A program made the translations under genes and the position numbers. A DNA stretch of 64,000 bases from Massilia eurypsychrophila (GTDB lineage: Bacteria > Pseudomonadota > Gammaproteobacteria > Burkholderiales > Burkholderiaceae_D): assembly GCF_002760655.1 (NCBI RefSeq), contig NZ_PDOC01000009.1:1-64000 (forward strand). The letters run 5' to 3'. The notes beneath the pieces are model-generated. The model worked only from the letters and a program-made list of their open reading frames with translations. It was not told the origin of the DNA and ran no database searches. Of this stretch, positions 15,580-25,230 are shown one piece after another; positions within the stretch are counted from its first letter, which is position 1; each line of letters opens with the position of its first letter.

Positions 15580-16437
15580 ATGGGACAGAAGATTCATCCA
15601 ACAGGCTTTCGCCTGTCAGTAACCCGTAACTGGGCGTCGCGTTGGTACGCGGGCAATGGTAACTTTGCCCAAATGCTCAACGAAGACCTCGCAGCACGTG
15701 CGTTCCTGAAAAAGAAACTGAAGAACGCTTCGGTTGGCCGCATCGTCATCGAGCGTCCTGCCAAGAACGCGCGCTTCACGATCTACAGCTCGCGCCCAGG
15801 CGTGGTCATTGGTAAAAAAGGCGAGGACATCGAAGTACTGAAGACCGCGCTGACCAAGATCATGGGTGTGCCGGTGCACGTCAATATCGAAGAAATCCGC
15901 AAGCCGGAAATCGACTCGCAACTGATCGCCGATTCGATCTCGCAGCAGCTGGAAAAACGGATCATGTTCCGCCGCGCCATGAAGCGTGCAATGCAAAATG
16001 CAATGCGCCTCGGTGCTCTCGGTATCAAGATCATGTCGTCGGGCCGTCTGAACGGCATCGAAATCGCCCGTAAAGAGTGGTACCGCGAAGGCCGCGTGCC
16101 TCTGCACACCCTGCGCGCCGATATCGACTACGGCACCAGCGAAGCGGCAACGACGTACGGCATCATCGGCGTCAAGGTCTGGGTCTACAAGGGTGACCGC
16201 GCGCCAAACGGCGACGCACCAGTCATCGATACCCCGGCCGACGACAAGAAGAGCCGCGGCCCACGCCGTGACGATGGCAAACCAGCTGGCCGTCCGCGCC
16301 CAGCCGGCGCGCCGACCGGTGGCCGTCCATCCAACACTGGCGCACCTGTCGTGCGTGCCCGTCCAGCTGTCAAGCTGCCGGTTGCCGCCGCCCCAGCTGC
16401 TGAAGCCCCAGCCCCCGCTGAGAAAGCAGGAGAATAA
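15580..16437 (+). CDS. rpsC: 30S ribosomal protein S3, long C-terminal tail
   Basis: The 285-residue product is clearly S3: [17 protein letters not shown] at the start, a KH domain with [15 protein letters not shown], and the C-terminal domain with [17 protein letters not shown]. It is about 50 residues longer than the E. coli protein because of a Pro/Ala/Arg-rich tail after about residue 215. Such tails occur in beta-proteobacterial S3. S3 forms part of the mRNA entry channel. rplP follows after two bases. Confidence 0.98.
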   Translation: MGQKIHPTGFRLSVTRNWASRWYAGNGNFAQMLNEDLAARAFLKKKLKNASVGRIVIERPAKNARFTIYSSRPGVVIGKKGEDIEVLKTALTKIMGVPVHVNIEEIRKPEIDSQLIADSISQQLEKRIMFRRAMKRAMQNAMRLGALGIKIMSSGRLNGIEIARKEWYREGRVPLHTLRADIDYGTSEAATTYGIIGVKVWVYKGDRAPNGDAPVIDTPADDKKSRGPRRDDGKPAGRPRPAGAPTGGRPSNTGAPVVRARPAVKLPVAAAPAAEAPAPAEKAGE

Positions 16438-16439
16438 CC

Positions 16440-16859
16440 ATGCTGCAACCAGCACGCAGGAAGTATCGTAAAGAGCAGAAAGGCCGTAACACCGGCATTT
16501 CGCATTCACGCGGCACCGCTGTCTCGTTCGGTGAATTCGGTCTGAAGGCAGTTGCCCGCGGCCGTATCACAGCGCGTCAGATCGAAGCAGCTCGTCGTGC
16601 CATGACCCGTCACATCAAGCGCGGTGGTCGTATTTGGATCCGTATTTTCCCGGACAAGCCAATTTCGAACAAGCCAGCTGAAGTTCGTATGGGTAACGGT
16701 AAAGGTAACCCGGAGTACTACGTCGCTGAGATTCAGCCAGGCAAGGTACTGTACGAAATGGACGGCGTCGACGAGACGCTGGCCCGGGAAGCGTTCCGTC
16801 TGGCCGCCGCCAAACTGCCACTGGCGACGACGTTTGTCATCCGCCAAGTCGGCCAATAA
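16440..16859 (+). CDS. rplP: 50S ribosomal protein L16
   Basis: The 139-residue product starts [17 protein letters not shown] and includes [20 protein letters not shown] and [19 protein letters not shown], the L16 signature. L16 organises the A-site side of the 50S. Two bases separate it from rpsC and AAAGGAG before rpmC overlaps its stop region. Confidence 0.98.
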   Translation: MLQPARRKYRKEQKGRNTGISHSRGTAVSFGEFGLKAVARGRITARQIEAARRAMTRHIKRGGRIWIRIFPDKPISNKPAEVRMGNGKGNPEYYVAEIQPGKVLYEMDGVDETLAREAFRLAAAKLPLATTFVIRQVGQ

Positions 16860-16871
16860 AAGGAGTTGTAT

Positions 16872-17063
16872 ATGAAAGCAACAGAACTCCGCGGCAAAGA
16901 CCAGGCAGCTCTGCAGAAAGAGCTGAATGACTTGTTGAAGGCCCAGTTCGGCATGCGCATGCAAATCGCTACGCAACAGCTGAACAACACTTCGCAACTC
17001 AAGAAGGTACGCCGCGATATCGCGCGTGTGAAGACAGTGATGAACTCGAAGGATGCCAAATGA
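16872..17063 (+). CDS. rpmC: 50S ribosomal protein L29
   Basis: The 63-residue product [18 protein letters not shown] with LRFQ-type helix pair replaced by [10 protein letters not shown] and the closing [12 protein letters not shown] is L29, a tunnel-exit protein next to L23. ATG 16872 with AAAGGAG upstream is preferred to a TTG six bases earlier. It overlaps rpsQ by four bases. Confidence 0.97.
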   Translation: MKATELRGKDQAALQKELNDLLKAQFGMRMQIATQQLNNTSQLKKVRRDIARVKTVMNSKDAK

Positions 17064-17332
17064 CCGAAACTACTAAAGTAGCGCTGAAGCGCACGCTGGT
17101 CGGTAAAGTGGTGTCCGACAAGATGGACAAGACGGTTACCGTCCTGATCGAACGTCACGTCAAGCACCCGCTGTACGGCAAGATCATCATGCGCTCGAAC
17201 AAGTATCACGCGCATGACGAGACCAACTCGGTCAAGATGGGTGATACCGTCGAGATCCAGGAAGGTCGCCCGATCTCCAAGACCAAAGCTTGGACGGTTA
17301 CCAAAGTTGTACAAGCAGCACCAGTAATCTGA
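17060..17332 (+). CDS. rpsQ: 30S ribosomal protein S17
   Basis: The 90-residue product has [19 protein letters not shown] and [11 protein letters not shown] and [16 protein letters not shown], the S17 OB-fold signature. It binds 16S rRNA early in 30S assembly. It is the last gene of this transcription segment; a hairpin and a gene-free gap follow. Confidence 0.98.
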   Translation: MTETTKVALKRTLVGKVVSDKMDKTVTVLIERHVKHPLYGKIIMRSNKYHAHDETNSVKMGDTVEIQEGRPISKTKAWTVTKVVQAAPVI

Positions 17333-17651
17333 CAAGTTGTGGGAAGGACCTGGCGTGCCAGGTCGGTCCTCAACTGATCAACTCTCTGTTCGCCCAGTGT
17401 TGCATCGGGTGCGCGGTGGGTGATCAGACAATTTAGTTCTTGCGGGCCCGCCAGTGTTATGCGATACTAGCGGGCTTCGTTCATGTGTTGCCGCGAAATT
17501 AGTCACCCCGGTGGCCAGCGGTCCGAAACGAAAGTTTTTGGAAAGTCCATCACCCAATCAGTTGCTCCAGCAGGAGCCTCTGGCGGGACCAAGACTGACC
17601 GCAGGCCCACTATGTGGGAATTCTTCGGCTTAAGTTGGGAAAGAGAATACT
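17333..17651 (+). other. Gap between rpsQ and rplN
   Basis: This 319-base gap separates the S10-type and spc segments. It holds a hairpin, GACCTGG (17347-17353) with CCAGGTC (17358-17364), lacking a T run, then the promoter at 17440-17468 and a leader of about 175 bases. A 60-codon open frame at 17483-17665 overlaps the rplN start and has no family features. Confidence 0.7.
17440..17468 (+). promoter_or_regulatory. Promoter for the spc operon
   Basis: TTGCGG (17440-17445) and GATACT (17463-17468) are 17 bases apart. The predicted start is about 175 bases before rplN, leaving room for a regulatory leader. Confidence 0.65.
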
Positions 17652-18020
17652 ATGATTCAAACTGAAAGCCGGCTCGAAGTGGCCGACAATACCGGTGCCA
17701 AGGAAGTCATGTGCATCAAGGTATTGGGCGGTTCCAAGCGCCGTTATGCTGGCATTGGCGACGTGATCAAGGTGACCATCAAGGTTGCTGCGCCACGCGG
17801 CCGTGTCAAAAAAGGTGAAATTTATAACGCTGTGGTTGTGCGTACCGCTAAAGGTGTGCGCCGCCAAGACGGCTCCCTGGTGAAGTTCGACGGCAACGCC
17901 GCCGTACTGCTCAACGCCAAGCTGGAACCGATCGGTACGCGTATTTTTGGACCAGTCACGCGCGAACTGCGCACTGAGAAGTTCATGAAAATCGTGTCCC
18001 TGGCACCTGAAGTCCTGTAA
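17652..18020 (+). CDS. rplN: 50S ribosomal protein L14
   Basis: The 122-residue product starts [19 protein letters not shown] and includes [14 protein letters not shown] and [11 protein letters not shown], the invariant L14 blocks. L14 forms part of the inter-subunit bridge and is the binding site of RsfS. It is the first spc gene, with GGGAAAGAG as ribosome site. Confidence 0.98.
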   Translation: MIQTESRLEVADNTGAKEVMCIKVLGGSKRRYAGIGDVIKVTIKVAAPRGRVKKGEIYNAVVVRTAKGVRRQDGSLVKFDGNAAVLLNAKLEPIGTRIFGPVTRELRTEKFMKIVSLAPEVL

Positions 18021-18029
18021 GGAGTCGTA

Positions 18030-18344
18030 ATGGATAAGATTCGTAAAAACGACGAAGTCATCGTTCTGACCGGGAAAGACAAGGGCAAGCGCGGTGTAGT
18101 TCAGCAACGTATCGATGCTGAGCATGTCGTGGTTGAAGGCGTCAACATCGCTAAAAAAGCGACCAAGCCTAACCCAATGACCGGTGTAACTGGTGGTATC
18201 GTCGATAAGACAATGCCGATTCACGTGTCCAACGTTGCATTGTTCAATGCAGCGACTGGCAAGGCAGACCGCGTAAGCTTCAAAGACGTCGACGGCAAGA
18301 AAGTCCGCGTATTTGTGTCTTCCGGCGAAGTAGTGAAAGTTTAA
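18030..18344 (+). CDS. rplX: 50S ribosomal protein L24
   Basis: The 104-residue product has the KOW motif, [19 protein letters not shown], near residues 5-23 and the VEGVNIAKK segment. L24 starts 50S assembly by binding the 5' end of 23S rRNA. It is preceded by AAGGAG nine bases after rplN and ends two bases before rplE. Confidence 0.98.
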   Translation: MDKIRKNDEVIVLTGKDKGKRGVVQQRIDAEHVVVEGVNIAKKATKPNPMTGVTGGIVDKTMPIHVSNVALFNAATGKADRVSFKDVDGKKVRVFVSSGEVVKV

Positions 18345-18346
18345 TC

Positions 18347-18886
18347 ATGGCCCGTCTCCAGCAATTTTATAAAGATAAGGTCGTTGCCGACCTGGTCGCC
18401 AAATTTGGCTACAAATCGGCAATGGAAGTACCGCGCCTGACCAAGATCACCCTGAACATGGGCCTTGGCGAAGCGATCGCGGACAAGAAGATCATCGAGC
18501 ACGCCACTGGCGACCTGACGAAAATCGCCGGCCAGAAGCCAGTGACGACCAAGGCACGCAAGGCAATCGCCGGCTTCAAGATCCGTGAAGGCTACCCGAT
18601 CGGTGCGATGGTGACGCTGCGCGGCGCCCGCATGTACGAGTTCCTCGACCGCTTCATCACCGTGGCCCTGCCGCGCGTGCGTGACTTCCGTGGTGTCAAT
18701 GGCCGCTCGTTCGATGGCCGTGGTAACTACAACATCGGCGTCAAGGAACAGATCATTTTCCCTGAGATCGAGTACGACAAGATTGACGCGTTGCGCGGTA
18801 TGAATATCAGCATCACGACAACCGCCAAGACCGACGACGAAGCGAAAGCCCTCCTCGCCGCCTTTAAATTTCCGTTCAGAAACTGA
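18347..18886 (+). CDS. rplE: 50S ribosomal protein L5
   Basis: The 179-residue product contains [37 protein letters not shown] and [16 protein letters not shown], all diagnostic of L5. L5 carries 5S rRNA into the central protuberance with L18 and contacts S13. It starts two bases after rplX, and rpsN follows after four bases. Confidence 0.98.
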   Translation: MARLQQFYKDKVVADLVAKFGYKSAMEVPRLTKITLNMGLGEAIADKKIIEHATGDLTKIAGQKPVTTKARKAIAGFKIREGYPIGAMVTLRGARMYEFLDRFITVALPRVRDFRGVNGRSFDGRGNYNIGVKEQIIFPEIEYDKIDALRGMNISITTTAKTDDEAKALLAAFKFPFRN

Positions 18887-18890
18887 GATC

Positions 18891-19196
18891 ATGGCAAAAC
18901 TATCACTGATCAACCGCGAACAGAAGCGTGCAGACCTGGTGGAGAAATTCGCCCCGAAGCGTGCCGCTCTGAAAGCCATCATCGATGACCAGTCGAAGAC
19001 GGAAGAAGAACGTTATGAAGCCCGTTTGAAGTTGCAGGCATTGCCGCGCAACTCGGCACCGACCCGCCAGCGTAACCGCTGCGCGATCACCGGTCGCCCG
19101 CGTGGCACATTCCGTAAATTCGGTCTGGCCCGTATCAAGCTCCGTGAATTCGCCATGCGTGGTGAAATTCCGGGTATGACTAAAGCAAGCTGGTAA
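18891..19196 (+). CDS. rpsN: 30S ribosomal protein S14 (zinc-free type)
   Basis: The 101-residue product reads [44 protein letters not shown] and [19 protein letters not shown]. The length and the lack of the CxxC pairs of short S14 show the C-minus, zinc-independent form. S14 is in the 30S head beside S3 and S10. Confidence 0.98.
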   Translation: MAKLSLINREQKRADLVEKFAPKRAALKAIIDDQSKTEEERYEARLKLQALPRNSAPTRQRNRCAITGRPRGTFRKFGLARIKLREFAMRGEIPGMTKASW

Positions 19197-19210
19197 TAGG
19201 AGAATATGCA

Positions 19211-19606
19211 ATGAGTATGAGCGATCCTATCGCCGATATGCTGACCCGCATTCGCAACGCCCAGGGCGTACAGAAAACGACCGTGGCAATGCCGTCGTCG
19301 AAAGTCAAAGTGGCGATTGCCAACGTCCTCAAGGACGAGGGTTACATTGAAGATTTCGCAGTCACCGAAGCCGGTGGTAAAGCGGAACTGAAAATCGGTT
19401 TGAAGTATTACGCTGGCCGTCCGGTCATCGAGCGCCTCGATCGCGTGTCCCGTCCAGGGCTGCGCGTCTACAAGGGCAAAGATGATATCCCTACAGTCAT
19501 GAATGGCTTGGGCGTGGCGATTGTGTCGACCCCGCAAGGCGTCATGACTGACCGCAAAGCGCGCGCCACCGGTGTCGGCGGCGAAGTTATTTGCTACGTG
19601 GCCTAA
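19211..19606 (+). CDS. rpsH: 30S ribosomal protein S8
   Basis: The 131-residue product starts [18 protein letters not shown] and ends [27 protein letters not shown], the standard S8 ends. S8 binds the central domain of 16S rRNA and, in E. coli, represses the spc operon by binding near rplE. ATG 19211 follows AGGAG; a second ATG at 19217 is possible but does not alter the conserved part. Confidence 0.98.
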   Translation: MSMSDPIADMLTRIRNAQGVQKTTVAMPSSKVKVAIANVLKDEGYIEDFAVTEAGGKAELKIGLKYYAGRPVIERLDRVSRPGLRVYKGKDDIPTVMNGLGVAIVSTPQGVMTDRKARATGVGGEVICYVA

Positions 19607-19616
19607 GGAGTAGACG

Positions 19617-20150
19617 ATGTCTCGAGTAGCTAAGATGCCAATCGCTGTCCCAGCTGGCGCCGATGTGGCGATCACTGCAGCAGCGATCACGGTAAAAGGT
19701 CCATTGGGTACGCTGGTTCAGCCCCTCAATGGCCTGGTAAAGATCGAAAACAAGGACGGCACGCTGACGTTTGACGTAGTCAACGACAGCCGCGAGTCGA
19801 ATGCGATGTCCGGCACCTTGCGTGCACTGGTCAACAACATGGTCAATGGTGTGACCAAGGGCTTCGAGAAGAAGCTGACGCTGGTCGGCGTGGGCTACAA
19901 AGCCCAGGCTGCCGGCGACAAGCTGAACCTGTCGCTCGGTTTCTCGCACCCGGTTGCCCATGCGATGCCAGCTGGCGTCACCGCAACGACCCCGACCCCG
20001 ACCGAGATCCTGATCAAAGGGATCGACCGTCAACAGGTTGGCCAGGTTGCCGCTGAAGTGCGCGCTTACCGCCCACCCGAGCCTTACAAAGGCAAGGGCG
20101 TTCGCTATGCGAACGAGGTGGTTAAGCTTAAAGAAACCAAGAAGAAATAA
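19617..20150 (+). CDS. rplF: 50S ribosomal protein L6
   Basis: The 177-residue product starts [17 protein letters not shown] and has the two duplicated L6 folds, with VKGPLGTL in the first and the [20 protein letters not shown] and [13 protein letters not shown] end in the second. L6 lies near the sarcin-ricin loop. AAGGAG lies upstream of the ATG. Confidence 0.98.
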   Translation: MSRVAKMPIAVPAGADVAITAAAITVKGPLGTLVQPLNGLVKIENKDGTLTFDVVNDSRESNAMSGTLRALVNNMVNGVTKGFEKKLTLVGVGYKAQAAGDKLNLSLGFSHPVAHAMPAGVTATTPTPTEILIKGIDRQQVGQVAAEVRAYRPPEPYKGKGVRYANEVVKLKETKKK

Positions 20151-20161
20151 TAGGGCTGACC

Positions 20162-20524
20162 ATGGACAAGAAAGAATCACGTCTGCGTCGTGGACGCCAG
20201 ACCCGCATCAAAATTGCGGAGATGAAAGTAAATCGCTTGTCGGTACATCGTACCAACCTGCACATTTACGCCAACCTGATCAGCCCGGACGCAAAGATCC
20301 TGGTTTCGGCCTCGACCGCCGAAGCCGAAGTGCGCGCCGAACTGGCAGGCAAGACCGGCAAGGGTGGCAATGCCGCCGCTGCCGCTCTGGTCGGCAAGCG
20401 CGTCGCCGAGAAAGCACTGAAAGCAGGGATTACCGAAGTTGCGTTTGACCGCTCCGGTTTCCGTTACCACGGCCGTGTGAAGGCGTTGGCAGAAGCCGCG
20501 CGTGAAGCCGGTCTGAAGTTCTAA
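20162..20524 (+). CDS. rplR: 50S ribosomal protein L18
   Basis: The 120-residue product has an Arg/Lys-rich N terminus, then [17 protein letters not shown] and ends [28 protein letters not shown], the L18 signature. L18 mediates 5S rRNA attachment with L5. It lies eleven bases after rplF and twelve before rpsE. Confidence 0.98.
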   Translation: MDKKESRLRRGRQTRIKIAEMKVNRLSVHRTNLHIYANLISPDAKILVSASTAEAEVRAELAGKTGKGGNAAAAALVGKRVAEKALKAGITEVAFDRSGFRYHGRVKALAEAAREAGLKF

Positions 20525-20536
20525 GGAAGAATCGTC

Positions 20537-21055
20537 ATGGCAAAAATGCAAGCTAAAATGCAAAGCGACAAGCCGGATGATGGCATGCGCGAAAAAATGA
20601 TCGCGATCAACCGCGTGACCAAAGTGGTCAAGGGTGGTCGTATCATGGGTTTCGCCGCGTTGACCGTCGTCGGTGACGGCGATGGCCGCATCGGCATGGG
20701 CAAGGGCAAGTCGAAGGAAGTTCCGGTTGGTGTGCAGAAGGCAATGGAAGAAGCCCGTCGCAACTTGATCAAGGTTCCTCTCAAGAACGGCACCCTGCAC
20801 CACACCGTTTCTGGCCGTCACGGCGCATCGAAAGTAATGATGATGCCTGCCAAGCCTGGTACGGGCGTGATCGCCGGCGGCGCAATGCGCGCTATCTTCG
20901 AAGTAATGGGCGTGACCGATGTCGTGGCGAAATCCACTGGCTCGTCGAACCCTTACAACCTGGTTCGTGCCACGCTCGACGGTCTGTCGAAAATGAGCAC
21001 GGCTTCCGACATCGCCGCCAAGCGCGGCAAGTCGGTTGAAGACATCCTGGCTTAA
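20537..21055 (+). CDS. rpsE: 30S ribosomal protein S5
   Basis: The 172-residue product contains [30 protein letters not shown] and ARHG-type [10 protein letters not shown]-like [15 protein letters not shown] motifs of S5. S5 affects decoding fidelity and helicase activity at the mRNA entry with S3 and S4. AAGGA lies upstream of the ATG. Confidence 0.98.
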   Translation: MAKMQAKMQSDKPDDGMREKMIAINRVTKVVKGGRIMGFAALTVVGDGDGRIGMGKGKSKEVPVGVQKAMEEARRNLIKVPLKNGTLHHTVSGRHGASKVMMMPAKPGTGVIAGGAMRAIFEVMGVTDVVAKSTGSSNPYNLVRATLDGLSKMSTASDIAAKRGKSVEDILA

Positions 21056-21065
21056 GGTGAACACA

Positions 21066-21260
21066 ATGACTAAAGCTACAGCTACCAAAACCGTCAAAGT
21101 TCAGTTGGTCATGGGCCTGATCGGCACGCGCGAATCGCATCGCGCGACCGTGCGCGGCCTGGGTCTGCGCCGCGTCAACTCGGTCTCCGAGTTGGAAGAC
21201 ACCCCATCGGTGCGCGGCATGATCAACAAAGTCTCGTACCTCGTTAAAGTTGTCTCGTAA
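21066..21260 (+). CDS. rpmD: 50S ribosomal protein L30
   Basis: The 64-residue product starts [15 protein letters not shown] and includes [19 protein letters not shown] and the closing [10 protein letters not shown], typical of bacterial L30. An in-frame start 30 bases upstream would lie in the rpsE end and is not preferred; AAGGTGA precedes ATG 21066. Confidence 0.97.
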   Translation: MTKATATKTVKVQLVMGLIGTRESHRATVRGLGLRRVNSVSELEDTPSVRGMINKVSYLVKVVS

Positions 21261-21288
21261 GCCTTCGGGCTTGCGAACGGAGAAAACA

Positions 21289-21720
21289 ATGGAATTGAAT
21301 ACAATCCAGCCAGCCGAAGGCGCCAAGCACTACAAGCGTCGCGTCGGTCGTGGTATTGGCTCGGGCATCGGTAAAACCGCTGGCCGTGGTCACAAGGGTC
21401 AGAAGTCGCGTTCGGGTGGTTTCCACAAAGTCGGTTTCGAAGGCGGTCAGATGCCTCTGCAACGCCGTCTGCCAAAGCGCGGTTTCAAGTCGCTCAATGC
21501 AACGTTCAAGGCAGAAGTTCGCCTGTCGGACCTGAACAACCTGCCTGTCGGCGACGTCGACATCCTGGTGCTCAAGCAAGCCGGCATCCTGCAAGTACTG
21601 GCGCGCGATGTCCGCGTGATCCTGTCCGGCGAAGTCACCAAAGCGGTGAACCTCAAGGGCTTGAAAGTAACTGCAGGCGCGAAAGCGGCCATCGAAGCAG
21701 CTGGCGGCTCGGTAGCCTGA
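21289..21720 (+). CDS. rplO: 50S ribosomal protein L15
   Basis: The 143-residue product starts [18 protein letters not shown] and carries the glycine-rich N-terminal RNA-binding tail, [20 protein letters not shown], then [19 protein letters not shown]15 is a late 50S assembly protein. ATG 21289 follows GGAG 8 bases upstream; a 39-base upstream extension is rejected. Confidence 0.98.
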   Translation: MELNTIQPAEGAKHYKRRVGRGIGSGIGKTAGRGHKGQKSRSGGFHKVGFEGGQMPLQRRLPKRGFKSLNATFKAEVRLSDLNNLPVGDVDILVLKQAGILQVLARDVRVILSGEVTKAVNLKGLKVTAGAKAAIEAAGGSVA

Positions 21721-21749
21721 GTTGGCTAACGGCTTGATCGGAGCAAAAA

Positions 21750-23084
21750 TTGGCGACTAATTCTCAATCTGGTAAGAGTGCGGCAGCCGGTTTCCCGTGG
21801 GGCCGGCTGTGGTTTTTGCTTGGCGCCCTGGTGGTGTACCGGATCGGTGCTCACGTCCCGGTTCCCGGCATCGATCCAGTGCAGCTGGCGGCATTGTTCA
21901 AGCAGAATGAAGGCGGCATCCTGGGCATGTTCAACATGTTCTCGGGCGGCGCCTTGTCCCGCTTCACCGTGTTCGCGCTCGGAATCATGCCGTATATCTC
22001 GGCCTCGATCATCATGCAGCTGGTGTCGATCGTCTCGCCGACGATGGAAGCGCTGAAGAAGGAAGGCGAAGCAGGACGCCGCAAGATCACCCAGTACACC
22101 CGGTATTTTACGGTGGCGCTGGCTCTGTTCCAGGCATTCGGCATTGCCGTGGCGCTCGAATCGCAAGCCGGCCTGGTGCTCGATCCTGGCATGGCGTTCC
22201 GCTTCGTGACCGTGGTCACTTTGCTGACCGGTACCATGTTCCTGATGTGGCTCGGCGAGCAGATCACCGAACGCGGCTTGGGCAACGGTATTTCGATCAT
22301 CATTTTTGCCGGTATCGCAGCCGGTCTGCCGTCGGCACTGGGTGGCTTGTTCACCTTGATCTCGAACGGTTCGATCAGCAGCCTTGCAGCGATCTTCATC
22401 ATCGTACTGGTGGTGCTGGTAACGTACTTCGTGGTATTCGTCGAACGCGGCCAGCGCAAGATCCTGGTCAACTATGCGAAGCGCCAGGTCGGCAACAAGG
22501 TATATGGCGGTCAGACCAGCCACTTGCCGTTGAAGCTGAACATGGCCGGCGTGATCCCGCCGATCTTCGCGTCGTCGATCATCATGTTCCCGGCCACCAT
22601 CGTGGACTGGTTCACCAAGGGCAAGGATTCAACCAGCCCGGTGATCGGTTTCCTGAAGGACCTGGCAGGGTCGATGGCGCCCGGCGAGCCGATCTACGCG
22701 CTGCTGTATGCAACCGCGATCGTGTTTTTCTGTTTCTTCTATACGGCGCTGGTGTTTAACAGCAAGGAAACAGCGGATAACTTGAAGAAGAGCGGTGCGT
22801 TTGTGCCGGGGATTCGTCCCGGCGACCAGACCGCCCGCTACATCGACAAGATCCTGATGCGGTTGACGTTGGCTGGCGCGGTGTATATCACGCTGGTGTG
22901 CATGCTGCCGGAATTTATGCAGGCCCAATGGAAAGTGCCATTTTACTTTGGCGGTACTTCCCTGTTGATTATTGTGGTTGTCACCATGGACTTCATGGCT
23001 CAAGTACAAAACTACGTCATGTCGCAGCAATATGAATCGCTGCTGCGCAAGGCAAATTTCAAGGGCGGAATTCCGACGCGATAA
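21750..23084 (+). CDS. secY: Protein translocase subunit SecY (TTG start)
   Basis: The 444-residue product has ten membrane helices and SecY motifs: [26 protein letters not shown] near helix 2, [25 protein letters not shown], and [15 protein letters not shown] near helix 9. It is the channel of the Sec translocon. The start is TTG at 21750 with GGAG 8 bases before; no ATG gives a family-like N terminus, since the protein begins (M)[11 protein letters not shown]. It closes the spc operon, and infA follows after 23 bases. Confidence 0.97.
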   Translation: MATNSQSGKSAAAGFPWGRLWFLLGALVVYRIGAHVPVPGIDPVQLAALFKQNEGGILGMFNMFSGGALSRFTVFALGIMPYISASIIMQLVSIVSPTMEALKKEGEAGRRKITQYTRYFTVALALFQAFGIAVALESQAGLVLDPGMAFRFVTVVTLLTGTMFLMWLGEQITERGLGNGISIIIFAGIAAGLPSALGGLFTLISNGSISSLAAIFIIVLVVLVTYFVVFVERGQRKILVNYAKRQVGNKVYGGQTSHLPLKLNMAGVIPPIFASSIIMFPATIVDWFTKGKDSTSPVIGFLKDLAGSMAPGEPIYALLYATAIVFFCFFYTALVFNSKETADNLKKSGAFVPGIRPGDQTARYIDKILMRLTLAGAVYITLVCMLPEFMQAQWKVPFYFGGTSLLIIVVVTMDFMAQVQNYVMSQQYESLLRKANFKGGIPTR

Positions 23085-23107
23085 GCGCCCAGGAGTGCAC
23101 AGACCGA

Positions 23108-23326
23108 ATGGCAAAAGACGACGTCATACAAATGCAGGGCGAGATTCTTGAGAATCTCCCCAACGCGACATTTCGAGTAAAGCTGGAAAACGGCCACGTG
23201 GTGCTCGGCCACATTTCGGGTAAAATGCGCATGAATTACATTCGCATTCTTCCCGGCGACAAGGTGACGGTGGAACTGACGCCGTACGACTTGAGCCGGG
23301 CCCGGATTGTGTTCCGTACCAAGTAA
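23108..23326 (+). CDS. infA: Translation initiation factor IF-1
   Basis: The 72-residue product [20 protein letters not shown] through the [20 protein letters not shown] core to RARIVFRTK is a complete IF-1 OB fold. It blocks the ribosomal A site during initiation. It lies between secY and rpmJ as in the canonical spc-alpha junction. Confidence 0.98.
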   Translation: MAKDDVIQMQGEILENLPNATFRVKLENGHVVLGHISGKMRMNYIRILPGDKVTVELTPYDLSRARIVFRTK

Positions 23327-23367
23327 ACATTTTGAAATCGAACCATCCGAACTAAGAGAGTGCAAAT

Positions 23368-23481
23368 ATGAAAGTTCTCGCATCAGTCAAGCGGATCTGC
23401 CGCAACTGCAAGATCATCAAGCGCAAAGGCGTTGTCCGCGTAATCTGCGTGGAACCGCGTCACAAACAGCGTCAAGGTTAA
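23368..23481 (+). CDS. rpmJ: 50S ribosomal protein L36
   Basis: A 37-residue protein beginning [14 protein letters not shown]. Zinc ligands C11, C14, C27 and H32 are all present, so this is the zinc-binding C-plus form. L36 stabilises 23S rRNA near the 50S base. It starts at ATG 23368 after AAGAGAG and ends at TAA 23479-23481; it is too short for common ORF cut-offs. Confidence 0.96.
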   Translation: MKVLASVKRICRNCKIIKRKGVVRVICVEPRHKQRQG

Positions 23482-23510
23482 ACTTAACGTTATTTATTGA
23501 GGAATAACGA

Positions 23511-23876
23511 ATGGCACGTATTGCAGGGGTAAACATCCCAAATCATCAGCACACTGTTATCGGCCTGACGGCGATCTACGGTGTTGGCCGTCCACGCTCG
23601 CAGAAAATCTGCGATGCAACCGGTGTAGCGACGAATAAAAAAGTCAAAGACCTGGACGATAACGAACTCGAAAAGCTGCGTGACGAAGTCGCGAAGTTTG
23701 TCGTTGAAGGCGATCTGCGCCGCGAACTGTCCATGAACATCAAGCGTTTGATGGACCTGGGCTGCTACCGCGGAATGCGTCACCGTAAAGGCCTGCCTTG
23801 CCGCGGCCAGCGTACACGCACCAATGCCCGTACCCGTAAAGGTCCGCGCAAGGCCGCTCAATCGCTTAAGAAATAA
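23511..23876 (+). CDS. rpsM: 30S ribosomal protein S13
   Basis: The 121-residue product starts [26 protein letters not shown] and includes [31 protein letters not shown], the typical basic tail that reaches the P-site tRNA. S13 bridges to the 50S. GAGGAA precedes the ATG. Confidence 0.98.
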   Translation: MARIAGVNIPNHQHTVIGLTAIYGVGRPRSQKICDATGVATNKKVKDLDDNELEKLRDEVAKFVVEGDLRRELSMNIKRLMDLGCYRGMRHRKGLPCRGQRTRTNARTRKGPRKAAQSLKK

Positions 23877-23889
23877 CTAGGAAACAACT

Positions 23890-24294
23890 ATGGCTAAGCA
23901 ACAAAGCAGCGCCGCAGCAGCGCGCGTTCGCAAAAAAGTTAAAAAGAACGTCGCCGAAGGCATCGCCCACGTCCACGCATCGTTTAACAACACCATCATC
24001 ACGATCACCGATCGCCAGGGCAATGCCCTGTCGTGGGCGACGTCCGGCGGTGCAGGCTTCAAGGGTTCGCGTAAATCGACCCCGTTCGCAGCGCAGGTCG
24101 CCGCTGAAGCTGCAGGCAAGGTCGCTGTCGAGTGCGGCGTGAAGAACCTCGAAGTACGCATCAAGGGCCCAGGTCCTGGTCGTGAGTCGGCAGTTCGCGC
24201 TTTGAACAACCTGGGTATCAAGATCACCGAAATCCAGGACGTGACGCCAGTACCGCACAACGGTTGCCGTCCACCGAAGCGTCGTCGTATCTAA
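23890..24294 (+). CDS. rpsK: 30S ribosomal protein S11
   Basis: The 134-residue product has [22 protein letters not shown], the [22 protein letters not shown] core and [18 protein letters not shown] at the end. S11 lies on the platform and helps bind the mRNA Shine-Dalgarno helix. It is followed by a 189-base gap before rpsD. Confidence 0.98.
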   Translation: MAKQQSSAAAARVRKKVKKNVAEGIAHVHASFNNTIITITDRQGNALSWATSGGAGFKGSRKSTPFAAQVAAEAAGKVAVECGVKNLEVRIKGPGPGRESAVRALNNLGIKITEIQDVTPVPHNGCRPPKRRRI

Positions 24295-24342
24295 TACGCC
24301 GCGTTTCTGTAAAAAGATCGCCGGTGCAGTTCCCGAATAGGG

Positions 24343-24425
24343 TATACTGCCCGGCTGTCGTCGCCTGTGCCGCACTCGTGCGCCAGGTATTGAAGCCACC
24401 GTCCAACTGACTATCAGAATTGGAC
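24343..24425 (+). promoter_or_regulatory. Possible promoter and leader before rpsD
   Basis: A good -10 box, TATACT, lies at 24343-24348, but no convincing -35 is at the right distance. The following leader folds: GTCCAA (24401-24406) with TTGGAC (24420-24425), and nearby ATCCTGCGGGAT. Since S4 represses the alpha operon in E. coli through an RNA leader, this could be an S4-responsive site; that is inference. Confidence 0.35.
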
Positions 24426-24483
24426 TAGCGCCTGTCGCATCCTGCGGGATCCTCGGGGCGTCACTTAAAACAAAGGAAGCATC

Positions 24484-25107
24484 GTGGCACGTTATATCGG
24501 ACCTAAAGCAAAATTGTCCCGCCGTGAAGGTACGGACCTGTTCCTCAAGAGCGCACGTCGTTCGCTCGATTCGAAATGCAAACTGGACGTCAAGCCAGGC
24601 CAGCACGGTGTCAAATCCGGCGCCCGCACTTCGGACTACGGCAATCAGCTCCGCGAAAAGCAAAAAGTCAAGCGCATGTACGGCATCCTGGAGCGTCAGT
24701 TCCGCCGCTACTTCGCCGAAGCGAACCGTCGCAAGGGCAACACCGGCGAAACGCTGCTGCGTTTGCTGGAAGCGCGTCTCGACAACGTCTGCTACCGGAT
24801 GGGCTTTGGCTCGACCCGCGCCGAAGCGCGCCAGTTGGTCAGCCATAAAGCGTTCACCGTGAACGGCAATGTCGTCAACATCGCTTCCTACGCCGTCAAG
24901 ACCGGCGACGTCATCGCCGTGCGCGAAAAGTCGAAGAAGCAGGTTCGTATCGTCGAAGCACTGTCGCTCGCTGAGCAGGTCGGCATGCCGAGCTGGGTGT
25001 CGGTCGATTCGAAGAAGATGGAAGGCACTTTCCGTTCGTTCCCAGAGCGTAACGAGATCGCCAACGACGTCAACGAAGCGCTGATCGTCGAGCTGTACTC
25101 GCGTTAA
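24484..25107 (+). CDS. rpsD: 30S ribosomal protein S4 (GTG start)
   Basis: The 207-residue product starts (M)[20 protein letters not shown] and has the S4 domain: [40 protein letters not shown]4 starts 30S assembly at the 16S five-way junction. The start is GTG 24484 with AAGGAAGC upstream. The protein is the zinc-free type. A strong hairpin separates it from rpoA. Confidence 0.98.
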   Translation: MARYIGPKAKLSRREGTDLFLKSARRSLDSKCKLDVKPGQHGVKSGARTSDYGNQLREKQKVKRMYGILERQFRRYFAEANRRKGNTGETLLRLLEARLDNVCYRMGFGSTRAEARQLVSHKAFTVNGNVVNIASYAVKTGDVIAVREKSKKQVRIVEALSLAEQVGMPSWVSVDSKKMEGTFRSFPERNEIANDVNEALIVELYSR

Positions 25108-25144
25108 ACACCGGCCGCGTTTGACGCTGCCGCTGCCGTATCCC

Positions 25145-25172
25145 CGCCCGCTCCACAAGGAGCGGGCGTTTT
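25145..25172 (+). terminator. Terminator-like hairpin between rpsD and rpoA
   Basis: CGCCCGCTCC (25145-25154) pairs perfectly with GGAGCGGGCG (25159-25168) around ACAA, followed by TTTT. It has the form of an intrinsic terminator inside what is usually one operon, so it may attenuate transcription into rpoA. Confidence 0.7.
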
Positions 25173-25230
25173 CACTAATGCCATCAGCCTTATCGGCGTA
25201 ACGAGCCGAGGGTATTGAAAAGGACATTTC

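Noticed and set aside
17483-17665. 60-codon open frame before rplN
   Set aside because: Overlaps the rplN start and leader, with no family resemblance.
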